From an uncultured Bacteroidales bacterium (GTDB lineage Bacteria > Bacteroidota > Bacteroidia > Bacteroidales > P3): a stretch of 64,000 nt of DNA. The position numbers and the translations under genes are program-made. Below are positions 25,901-32,264 of the stretch, piece by piece. Under the pieces are notes generated by a model, which worked only from the letters and a program-made list of their open reading frames with translations, did not search any database and was not told the DNA's origin. Each line of letters opens with the position of its first letter. Position 1 is the first letter of the stretch. The stretch lies in the NCBI GenBank assembly GCA_900316055.1, contig ONBK01000004.1:1-64000 (forward strand), in the 5' to 3' direction.

Positions 25901-28900
25901 GTGCCAGAACGGCCGGCGGCATCGACCTGCGCTCGGTGCAGCTCGCACTCGGCATCTCCGAGGCGCGGCCCATCGAGATTACCAACTCGACGGAGTTTGG
26001 TAATTTCCGCAATCTTATCTCCTACAGCAGTGTGGCGTTCTATTACGACACTGTAGGAAAGCAGTTCTATAATTTAAATACTGCAGCCATCAATCATATT
26101 CTGCCCCAATGCATCGTCATTGCCCCCGGCGGTGCGGGCTACCATTTCAAGTTGACGGCCGATGTCACGGTCGGCAACTGGACGCCTGTCGGAATCCCCG
26201 GCTATCCGTTCTTCGGCCACTTCGATGGCGGCGGGCACAAGGTGAACATCACCAGCTTCTACGCAGGGTATATGAGCGATTGTCGTGGCCTCTTCGGCGC
26301 GATGATGGGCCGCGTGAAGAATCTGGTGGTCGACAACACGGCGGTTCGCGGGAACTATCGTGTGGGCGCCCTTGCGGGCTACTGCAGCGGCAGCGTCAGC
26401 CGCTGCGGCACCAACGGCCTGGCGGCCGTCGAGGCCGATACCGCTGTAGGCGGCCTCGTGGGCGAGGCCAGCTATTCGCAGTTCTTCGACTGCTGGAACG
26501 GCATGCGCGTCTACGGCCAGCGGACGGTGGGCGGCATCGTAGGCAAGGCCGATAACACCACCATCAGACGCTGCTTTAACTACGGCTTGATCACAGGCGA
26601 CACCGCCGTGGGCGGTCTCGCTGGAGCGCTTACCGGACAGTGTTTGGTGAACAATTGTTATAACACTGGGGCGGTGAAGGGCGAAGGGGCCGTGGATGCC
26701 CTGGCGGGAGTGGTCGGTGAGCAGTGTTCAGTGGCCGGTTGCTACAACGCCGGCTACATCGTCGGCCCCGCTCTGCAAACTCCAGACTATTTCAACGATA
26801 AGCAGATGAACCCACGCGTGGACGAGCGGTCGCTCCTCACGTCGGAGATAATCGGCGACGGCCTCCGCAGCCAGCTGGGCGACACCTACTGGAGCTACCA
26901 CGCAGGCGAGTATCCGCGGCTGAAGAGCCTCGACACCACGGCGGCTTCGGTCGTCTCGGTGAAGTCCCTCGCTCTCGACGGCAAGATGCCGACCAATAGT
27001 ATAGTGCGCGAGTTCAGGGGAGACACCTCTTCGGGCATCGTGTGGAACCGTTACGGTACGGGCACCGCCCTGCGGATTCCCAACACGGTCGACTCGAACG
27101 GCGTGTTCACCCTCGCCAACTGCGGAGCCGACACGCTGCAGGCGACCCTCAGCGTCGGCGGCCGCACCTATGCGCGCCTCATCCCGGTGGTGGTGATGTC
27201 GGCCTCGGATGTGAATATCGACACTATCTACGCCTGCGGCTCGTTTACCTGGACCGCCGCCGACGGGCAGACCTACACCGACGAGGGCTTCCATTCGTGG
27301 GTCGCCCCCGGCGCCCAGTGCGGCGAAGCCCAAGCCATCGACCTGCGTTTCGCTCCTGTACCGATCTCGGTGAACGTCAGCAAGAGCGACGCCTGCTCGG
27401 ACAGCTATTGGAGCAAGTATGGACACAACGTCGGAACACTCAAGGCTACGGCCACGGGCGGCTACACCGGCAGCTACACCTACGAGTGGAGTAAGGTGGA
27501 CGGCACTATAGGTGACTTTTCCTTCGTTGCCGGCCATCCCGACTCGCTGCACAACCTCACGTACGGCGACTACGTCATTACCGTCAACGACAGTTCGACG
27601 CCCTATTGTACCGTGCGCGACACCGTCAATATCGACGAGTTCTCGTTCAACTACCTTGTCACCAAGTGGGGCAACTGCGTGAATACTGCCGACGGATGGA
27701 TTGAGGTTATGCTCAGGCAGTTCGAATTCAACAGGGACGGTTCGCCCTATACGATAGAATGCTGGGATTCGAACCATCATCAGATAACCATCGACACCAT
27801 CCTGGCCCTCAATCCCCCCGACGAAAGCGGTGTACCCAAGGGCTACGACACCATCTTCAATCTCGCAAACGGCCTGTATTATTTGACCATCACCGACCGC
27901 CTGGGGTGCTATCAAGACAAGCAGATCAAGGTCAATGACCCCATCAACCCCAAGATGACGCTCCGCGCCAAGGGTTTCAAAAAGGTCTATGACGGCATCC
28001 CCGTGTCGCTCAACAGCATCAACGTCGTGGAATATGACGACAATTGGAAGGTTCCGGAACGGGCCGAATACTATGTCACCAGCGACGAGTGGAGGCAGAT
28101 GGCGCTGAGGACAGGTGACTCGCTGATAGTGTCGCTGGCGAATCCAGATATGTTGATTAAGGATGTCGACAGCGTGAGAAACGTGATTGATGGTTGGAGT
28201 ATCAAAGACGCGGAGACGGGTAAAGACAAGACCTGCCTCTACCACTTCTATCCCATCGACAGCTGCATCGTCATCCTGCCCGCGACGCTGACGCTCTTTA
28301 CCGGAAGCGAAACCAAAGAGTACGACGGCACGGAGTTGACCAGCTACAACAACTGGAATGTTGAGGGACTGCAGAATGGCGAGCACGTCTTGTGTATGCC
28401 CTCCGCCAGCCTGACGGATGTGGGCTCCATCCCCAACACCTACTATATTGACTGGGGCAATCCTGGACCCTGGGACGAGAACATAGCGAAACAGGGGAAC
28501 TACACGGTGATCAATCATTTTGGTACGCTCACCGTCACCCCCAACACCCAGCCTGTGACTATCACGGCCGGAAGCGCCAGCAAAGCGTACGACGGTACCG
28601 CGCTCACGAACAATACCTTTACTTACTCCGGCCTGCCCGCAGGCTTCTATGTCGAGGCTACTACTAGCGGCAGCCGGACCGATGTGGGCGACGGCGAGAA
28701 CGTGGTGAGCAACTACGTCATCAGGAACTCAAACGGCGAGGACAAGACCGCCTTCTTCGTCAACGTAACCCTCGTTCCAGGCACGCTCACCGTTAATCCC
28801 ATCGGCGTTGATATTACTGTGGGCAACGGCACCTGGCACGCGCTCTCGTCGCCGATGCACGACGGCGGCCAGACCTACCAGAGCCCCGCCAATGTCACCC

Positions 28901-29916
28901 ACCTGAAGGATGCTGACTACGACCTGTTCCGCTACGACGAGGAGTATGGCACCTGGGAGAACGAGAAGGTACACCACTACAACTTCGAACAGGGCCGCGG
29001 CTACATCTATCGTCGCGTCACCGCCGCCACTCTCACATTCACGGGTCAGCCCCACAGCGGCAACATCGGCGTTGATCTCAGTGCCATTTGCAGCGACACC
29101 GCTCTCCGCGGATTCAACCTCGTCGGCAACCCCTACAACCATACCACCACCATGTCGGAGGCCTGCTACACGCTGTGTACCGACGGCGCGTGGACGGCAC
29201 ATGCGGCGGGGTACGAGGTTGCTATTGGCGAGGCGGTGCTGGTGCACACGGGCAGCGCACGCACGCTGGAATTCACAGAGGGCGGAAACACAAAAGGCAC
29301 GGGATGCCGTCCCGACATTACATTTACCATCAGCGATATGGGCCACAAGGATGTGGTGTATGCTGTGCTGAGCGATGGCGAAGGACTGCCGAAGGTGAGT
29401 CATCTGGAAGCGGACTTGCCGACACTGTACATACCGGTGGAGGAACGTCGCTATGCTGTCGCCATGTTGGGCGACGACATCGAGGCCTTCCCTTTGACCT
29501 TCAAGGCTGCCCCCGGCGACTACACTCTCTCAATTTTCAATTCTCAATTCTCAATTCTCAATTATCTCCACCTGATTGACAAGATTGCCGGCCGCGACAT
29601 CGACCTGCTGCGCGACAGCACCTACACATTCAGGCATTCAAGCAATCAAGCAATCACCGACCGCTTCCTGATCCGTCTCACCCCCGAACTAAACACAGAA
29701 CACTTAACACTAAACACTCCCTTCGCCCACTGGGACGGCGACCGCCTCGTCATTGAAGGCAGCGGCACCCTCGAGGCCTACGACATTATGGGCCGCCGAC
29801 TCTTCACCGAAGAGGTTTCAGGTTTCAAGTCTCAGGTTTCAAAGGCGGCGTTCCCCAGAACGGGAGTCTATATTCTCCGCCTCAACGGCCAAAGTCAAAA
29901 GATAATCATAAAATAA
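19960..29916 (+). CDS. Giant T9SS-secreted surface protein with GLUG, SprB-like and MBG repeats, 3318 aa
   Basis: Probable adhesin-like surface protein. The N terminus has a hydrophobic helix (residues 5-24) and then a signal-peptide-like segment from Met45 ending SAQAQ, so the working start may be internal. Residues about 180-2300 hold many GLUG-type repeats (GG.VG...G.I..C) in several blocks separated by beta-sandwich segments. SprB-like repeats follow (about 2470-2660) and two MBG domains (about 2775-2945, KEYDGTELT and KAYDGTALT). The C terminus is a type A T9SS sorting domain (AYDIMGRRL ... GVYILRL ... KIIIK). Seven short repeat arrays lie in frame. No catalytic motif is seen. The adjacent T9SS operon could secrete it. 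Confidence 0.9.
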   Translation: MTTKLIILLAIGLIVLGLLVWMIVRAWRYRKDHPDAPMGTGLRMFLCAILLFNFHFSTFNSAQAQSSWQGGHGAPNNPYRIRKANELVAFANCLATGNEFYFYRYGYSKEYICSPTPPTSGDYDTIPAHGEGRYFLIPNDIILNEGNVAACDGEIDPSWTVWPETGVFKGYLLGDMHTISGLYIDRPETTVGVGFFSKMEGNAHVEKLGIVNSYVRGGAGNIGGMVGELSGGRISDCFFEGSIRTSGNNVGGFIGLMTLHDTLLPEISVCFASGHVDCSGDYVAGLVGKVEKGTVRQCYSSMAVRTTDVVGIALSGANPTHGGIGTDEDIASHHVGGIYGYALSPTGTNSYDPDVDSIRVDTCYFDWQLSDLPSIPGSSWVPADWRDNRGAAALSTYDMTYYSQMYFDIKNQRPSLWKSTYLCNLYPYPDPFNDPIKVTYRLELDYPQDSNVLATLIPFLDVFMKPNDNGQSTINNMNDQERKHMKLSDLTESFVLWKKCDSLGISTWTVDNLWPDAVRREFYAPDNSWNVYLQKQGVVRFTIEAAGRTRYYDAVVNIPPYVGSAENPFLISNLEDIIAFRNGINAGEDFVYHRFLIRRDSLPHIHWMQTADIDLAAAGDWVAIGKNADTCFTGFYDGQGHKLMNLTMTNGTDRALFIYSKGDIKNLVIEDPHINGCGGSSAALATNVMGGSFENCAATYSPLAISNSTTQTLTFSGDNCAALVGSVESATEDTVVFSGCFNSCTVSNTGSGNAAGIVGSIQNSKFKIQRCFNTGDITASGNVHPIVATILNSQFSILNSYNAGVLTGTQVDAQSTNTSFFNDYHVSPLCNGATKVATRYFIDSTTLVRPYLGDSYWLYEEGRYPRLRWTDSSTARLEAIAACTPRLPMANLPLPDTMTVANAYNLLILCNGVNTNASFRYDGYLLPAFAQDIVFSLTANIALGSNNSDWSPIGYTVPGSGDEGHFAGVFLGNDHTISNLQTSQRRPVAGLFGRLTGRVADLRINLGTLSATEYAGGVCAILDGGRLERCYVMGGNIESDYIAGGIAAIVRGADSLTTCMNFASVIGNHSVGGLVGQGGHVLASANFGDVTGMPASIYTGGISGHSTTVEKSFNSGLVTARPSNPREDNWVGGLIGYSDTTILYCYNAGVVNGANRKYTGGICGYGKPQYCYVSGTTRSTGTHLGSIVGASVAGVSHCCYDNQMSPPGGIDGHDTTGKASGLPTAMMLSTQLGNTGYPNFLGTPGAVWYYSTNNNYPQLVALRNNAGTIAYSIASTVPIKLSNDETYDNVVTHFTRGNGNWSFLVGGTPRSYTNCLSLLNSGVIPNVNVIAQSKGIAWMVLTAGEGKICRKVQLWVNLDDDFALEVSSQQELEFLRQIIFNGEGYYYYNQPSGNRYTTDKTPNNTAFIEIVDGGQDLRFKLTTDIRMNNSTWYPLGTPAHPFRGTFDGNSHRVSYFRVLPFNSSEAQENPGHCGFFGYIEGGTVHDLILDSVLIQAILPHQGALCGYNSGGTISNCLVRNGRIQLQGEGEGIGLVCGTNRYGNISHCQVNRTNSASFYNNSFCIPSGGDKLGGICGHNAFGTIDSCQVDSLTVNSTTIANRVGGVVGYNEGGSVVANRINNSDLTNITGSYVGGIAGASDGYSVYNHAIVSNCHLSNTTVNIPNATAVGGVVGSASGEYSSISGITMSDTVYGDSVVGGIVGLLQDATVDSCWNQSYVRAKRYCVGGIVGMMNSQSGVVKCYNTGIVGNSVEVDYVGGIVGMMNDECSVSSSFSSGVVKGRNQVGGLVGRMRDGSYFTDCYNTGIVNGIALVGGLVGLQKDPTVASGYGYSAGWVEGASMTGAVCGYTTDTTMLHDLHYDRQLCAYKGVCHIDVQSAEGVDVTGITAHPSSEMTSITFGDGRPWEEGTASMYPRLTALVGSGADSASALALQIGNAYDLAPDTTLTLPSCTGAAWYAPADFASISENTLTASGRRGLIRLSARTAGGIDLRSVQLALGISEARPIEITNSTEFGNFRNLISYSSVAFYYDTVGKQFYNLNTAAINHILPQCIVIAPGGAGYHFKLTADVTVGNWTPVGIPGYPFFGHFDGGGHKVNITSFYAGYMSDCRGLFGAMMGRVKNLVVDNTAVRGNYRVGALAGYCSGSVSRCGTNGLAAVEADTAVGGLVGEASYSQFFDCWNGMRVYGQRTVGGIVGKADNTTIRRCFNYGLITGDTAVGGLAGALTGQCLVNNCYNTGAVKGEGAVDALAGVVGEQCSVAGCYNAGYIVGPALQTPDYFNDKQMNPRVDERSLLTSEIIGDGLRSQLGDTYWSYHAGEYPRLKSLDTTAASVVSVKSLALDGKMPTNSIVREFRGDTSSGIVWNRYGTGTALRIPNTVDSNGVFTLANCGADTLQATLSVGGRTYARLIPVVVMSASDVNIDTIYACGSFTWTAADGQTYTDEGFHSWVAPGAQCGEAQAIDLRFAPVPISVNVSKSDACSDSYWSKYGHNVGTLKATATGGYTGSYTYEWSKVDGTIGDFSFVAGHPDSLHNLTYGDYVITVNDSSTPYCTVRDTVNIDEFSFNYLVTKWGNCVNTADGWIEVMLRQFEFNRDGSPYTIECWDSNHHQITIDTILALNPPDESGVPKGYDTIFNLANGLYYLTITDRLGCYQDKQIKVNDPINPKMTLRAKGFKKVYDGIPVSLNSINVVEYDDNWKVPERAEYYVTSDEWRQMALRTGDSLIVSLANPDMLIKDVDSVRNVIDGWSIKDAETGKDKTCLYHFYPIDSCIVILPATLTLFTGSETKEYDGTELTSYNNWNVEGLQNGEHVLCMPSASLTDVGSIPNTYYIDWGNPGPWDENIAKQGNYTVINHFGTLTVTPNTQPVTITAGSASKAYDGTALTNNTFTYSGLPAGFYVEATTSGSRTDVGDGENVVSNYVIRNSNGEDKTAFFVNVTLVPGTLTVNPIGVDITVGNGTWHALSSPMHDGGQTYQSPANVTHLKDADYDLFRYDEEYGTWENEKVHHYNFEQGRGYIYRRVTAATLTFTGQPHSGNIGVDLSAICSDTALRGFNLVGNPYNHTTTMSEACYTLCTDGAWTAHAAGYEVAIGEAVLVHTGSARTLEFTEGGNTKGTGCRPDITFTISDMGHKDVVYAVLSDGEGLPKVSHLEADLPTLYIPVEERRYAVAMLGDDIEAFPLTFKAAPGDYTLSIFNSQFSILNYLHLIDKIAGRDIDLLRDSTYTFRHSSNQAITDRFLIRLTPELNTEHLTLNTPFAHWDGDRLVIEGSGTLEAYDIMGRRLFTEEVSGFKSQVSKAAFPRTGVYILRLNGQSQKIIIK
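20111..20138 (+). repeat. 4 x 7-nt array encoding the signal-peptide core
   Basis: Four TTTTCAA-type units encode FNFHFSTFN directly before the SAQAQ cleavage region of the 3318-residue protein. Confidence 0.85.
22238..22266 (+). repeat. 7-nt array within the giant gene
   Basis: About four units of a CAAAATT-type heptamer encode SIQNSKFKIQR between two GLUG-type repeats. Confidence 0.75.
22326..22360 (+). repeat. 5 x 7-nt array (AATTCTC) within the giant gene
   Basis: Four perfect AATTCTC units and one variant encode ILNSQFSILNS. The same heptamer returns at 29531-29565. Confidence 0.9.
29531..29565 (+). repeat. 5 x 7-nt array (CAATTCT) within the giant gene
   Basis: Three perfect CAATTCT units flanked by two variants encode SIFNSQFSILNY. 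It is the same family as 22326-22360, seven kilobases away in the same gene. Confidence 0.9.
29692..29719 (+). repeat. 4 x 7-nt array (AACACTT) within the giant gene
   Basis: Four AACACTN units encode LNTEHLTLNT. A short octamer pair (GCAATCAA type, about 29642-29657) lies 35 nt upstream and encodes SNQAI. Confidence 0.85.
29815..29842 (+). repeat. 4 x 7-nt array (GTTTCAG) in the sorting domain of the giant gene
   Basis: Four GTTTCAN units encode VSGFKSQVSK between the GRRL and GVYIL motifs of the T9SS sorting domain. Confidence 0.85.
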
Positions 29917-30095
29917 TTAAAAGAAATCCCCTACGGGGAAAAGAAAGGAACTAAAAACAATATTGCTATTAAAAGGAAACGCCTACGGCGTAAAGTATGG
30001 CAAAACGAAACGATACCCCATAGGGGTTTCCTTTCAATAGAAAACAGACAACAAACGGAATAAATACCCCGTAGGGGTTTTCTCTTAATAGAAAA
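29916..30095. repeat. Four REP-like palindromes in two opposed pairs (REPIN-like)
   Basis: Units of about 30 bp carry an 11-bp palindrome (cores 29928-29938, 29980-29990, 30016-30026, 30067-30077) plus a tail of the form TTTCCTTTCAATAG. The first two units are inverted relative to the last two. Stem bases differ between units (CCCC/GGGG against CGCC/GGCG) but pairing is kept. They fill the whole gap between the giant gene and the lipoprotein gene. No RAYT transposase gene is in the window. Confidence 0.8.
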
Positions 30096-30099
30096 AGAT

Positions 30100-31011
30100 A
30101 TGAAGACAAGCAAGATAATCATGATTGCAGCGCTGGCTCTCCTGGCCACCGCCTGCCAGAAAGAAGAGGGTGCCGACGGGCGCATCCGCATCTTCGCCGA
30201 GAATATGTCCTCAGCCTCCGGCGGCAGCAAGATGCTCATGGACCCCGCCCATATCGACAACGCCGTGTGGGTGGAGAACGAGCGGGTGAACCTCAACAGT
30301 AACACCTATGCCATCGTCAGTGACGGCAACGGCGGCTTCTGCCTCAACACCGGCAACGACGTCCTCTCCGGCGATGTCCTCTATGCCATCTACCCCGCCA
30401 CCGTCGAGAAGGTGAACGGCGACCACATCGTCGTTTCCAACAACAACGCCGGCGCCGGCTCTGTGGCCATCCACTCGCTGACAGTCAACTTCGCCTCAGG
30501 TGGCCAGAAAGTCTACTTCCCCTTGGCCGCTACGGCCAATAGGGATGCCAGCAGCATGACCTTCAAGCACCTCACCGGCGGCCTGAAGATCACGCTGCAG
30601 AACGACCGCATCAGCACCCTCAACGTGGCCCGCCTCGTGGTCACCATCACCAACGCCTCCGACGAGCCCGCCATCTACAAGGACCTCAAGACCGAGTGGT
30701 CCGACGGCATGCTCCCCTCACTTCCCGAAGGCGAGGTCGGCGGCATCAGCGGCGACCAGGGTGCTGTGTTCGTCCCCTCCATGACGCTCTACCTCAAGGA
30801 TGAGGTCGGTGGCACCGCCTACAAGCAGATAGCCGCCAATGGCCAAATCGTCTTCTGCATGCCCATGCTCGCCAAAAGCGTGAAGCACCTCCAGATTATC
30901 GGCTACGACGACAATGACGTCGAGCTCTTCAACAAAAGCAAAACCCTCGACAACGCCTTTGATGTCGAACGCAACGTCATGTACACCATCCCGACCATCA
31001 ATATTAATTAA
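30100..31011 (+). CDS. Fimbrillin-like lipoprotein, 303 aa
   Basis: Probable surface lipoprotein of the Bacteroidales fimbrillin (FimA/Mfa-like) superfamily. The lipobox LLATAC gives Cys19. The rest is beta-rich, with the typical VLYAIYPATV segment (near residue 92), FKHLTGGLKITLQN (near 149) and a closing MYTIPTININ. Such proteins form fimbriae or tip subunits, or act as stand-alone lipoproteins. Which one cannot be decided here, as no Mfa1/FimA stalk or anchor gene is adjacent. A 63-residue protein gene follows 18 bp downstream. Confidence 0.75.
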   Translation: MKTSKIIMIAALALLATACQKEEGADGRIRIFAENMSSASGGSKMLMDPAHIDNAVWVENERVNLNSNTYAIVSDGNGGFCLNTGNDVLSGDVLYAIYPATVEKVNGDHIVVSNNNAGAGSVAIHSLTVNFASGGQKVYFPLAATANRDASSMTFKHLTGGLKITLQNDRISTLNVARLVVTITNASDEPAIYKDLKTEWSDGMLPSLPEGEVGGISGDQGAVFVPSMTLYLKDEVGGTAYKQIAANGQIVFCMPMLAKSVKHLQIIGYDDNDVELFNKSKTLDNAFDVERNVMYTIPTININ

Positions 31012-31029
31012 GAATAAAATATAATAGTC

Positions 31030-31221
31030 ATGAAAGACAAGAAAGAATATATCGCACCCAAACTCACTGTGGTGACCTTCAAAGCCGAATGCGGCTATGC
31101 TTTGAGTAATTCTCAGCAGGCGATCATTATTCCCAGCGGCCTCCTCGGCGGCCTGATGTCGATTTCCACCGGTCAGGAACTTTGGGCCACCAACACCGAA
31201 GCTTTCGGCACCGGCTGGTAG
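31030..31221 (+). CDS. Small protein of unknown function, 63 aa
   Basis: Small protein starting MKDKKEYIAPKLTVVTFKAE, a build seen in many short Bacteroidales proteins encoded beside surface lipoproteins. It has no signal peptide. The C-terminal half is rich in G, S, T and I and contains a single cysteine (CGYALSN). It is probably co-transcribed with the fimbrillin-like gene. The function is unknown. It ends 2 bp from the stop of the convergent RluA gene. Confidence 0.6.
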   Translation: MKDKKEYIAPKLTVVTFKAECGYALSNSQQAIIIPSGLLGGLMSISTGQELWATNTEAFGTGW

Positions 31222-31223
31222 AA

Positions 31224-32264
31224 CTAGTGGGTGTGCGCCGTGTAGCTGCGCCACTTCTCTATGCACTGCTGCATGTCGTCGGGCAACGGGCTTTCGAAGT
31301 GCATGTGAGCCCCCGTGGTGGGGTGCTCGAAGCCCAGCACGCGGGCATGTAGCGCCTGACGCGGCAGGATGTCGAAGCAGTTGTTGACGAACTGCTTGTA
31401 GCGCGAGAAAGTGGTTCCCTTGAGGATGGCATCGCCACCATAGGCGACATCGCTGAAAAGCGGATGTCCGATATGGCGCATGTGGGCACGGATTTGGTGT
31501 GTGCGACCCGTCTCAAGGACACATTCGACAAGGGTGACATAGCCAAAACGTTCAAGAACCTTCCAATGGGTGACAGCATGTTTCCCGCGTTGCATCTCTT
31601 CCGGAAGGCCCTCCTCATGGGGATAGACACACATCACACGACGGTCCTGCGGTGAACGTCCGATGTTGCCTGTGATGGTACCACTCTCCTCCTCAAAATC
31701 GCCCCAAACGAGGGCAGTATACTTGCGCTCGATGGTATGATAGAAGAATTGACGTGCCAGTACAGCTTGCGCATCCTCGTTCTTGGCCACCAAAAGAAGT
31801 CCCGAGGTGTCCTTGTCAATACGATGGACGAGAAATGGATTGGAATCCGTTCCTTGCAGATAATACAAAAGTCCGTTGACGAGGGTGCCAGTCCAATTGC
31901 CCACACCAGGATGGACCACCAAGCCCGCCTGCTTGTCGACAACGATAACATCGTCATCCTCATAGACAATATTCAAGGGAATTTCTTCCGGAACAAGTTC
32001 AAACTCGTGTGGAGGCTCGGGAAGAAGAACGCTGATAACATCGAGGGGTTTGACGCGATAGTTCGACTTCACTGGTTTGTCGTTCACCACGATACAGTCG
32101 GCCTTCGCCGCCAACTGAATCTTGTTACGCGAAATACCTTGCAGGTGCATCTGCAGATATTTGTCGATACGTAACATCTCCTGCCCGCGGTCGACGGTGA
32201 TACGATGGTGTTCGTAGAGTTCCTGCTGTTGTTCCTCGAGTTCTATATCCTGTTCTTCGATCAT
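31224..32264 (-). CDS. rluD: RluA-family pseudouridine synthase, 346 aa
   Basis: It converts specific uridines in large-subunit rRNA to pseudouridine. An S4 RNA-binding domain (about residues 25-80, RIDKYLQMHLQGISRNKIQ) precedes the catalytic domain with HRIDKDTSGLLLVAKN (catalytic aspartate near residue 142), VTHWKVLERFG and LETGRTHQIRAHM. The closest match in build is RluD. The ATG at 32264 overlaps the stop of the upstream T9SS gene by 4 nt (ATGA), so translation is coupled. It is the last gene of the miaB operon. Confidence 0.88.
   Translation of the reverse strand: MIEEQDIELEEQQQELYEHHRITVDRGQEMLRIDKYLQMHLQGISRNKIQLAAKADCIVVNDKPVKSNYRVKPLDVISVLLPEPPHEFELVPEEIPLNIVYEDDDVIVVDKQAGLVVHPGVGNWTGTLVNGLLYYLQGTDSNPFLVHRIDKDTSGLLLVAKNEDAQAVLARQFFYHTIERKYTALVWGDFEEESGTITGNIGRSPQDRRVMCVYPHEEGLPEEMQRGKHAVTHWKVLERFGYVTLVECVLETGRTHQIRAHMRHIGHPLFSDVAYGGDAILKGTTFSRYKQFVNNCFDILPRQALHARVLGFEHPTTGAHMHFESPLPDDMQQCIEKWRSYTAHTH

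Noticed and set aside
26728..28518. 596-codon minus-strand open frame
   Set aside because: Antisense to the MBG/SprB-like part of the 3318-residue gene, with no recognisable domain; the plus frame has clear domains.
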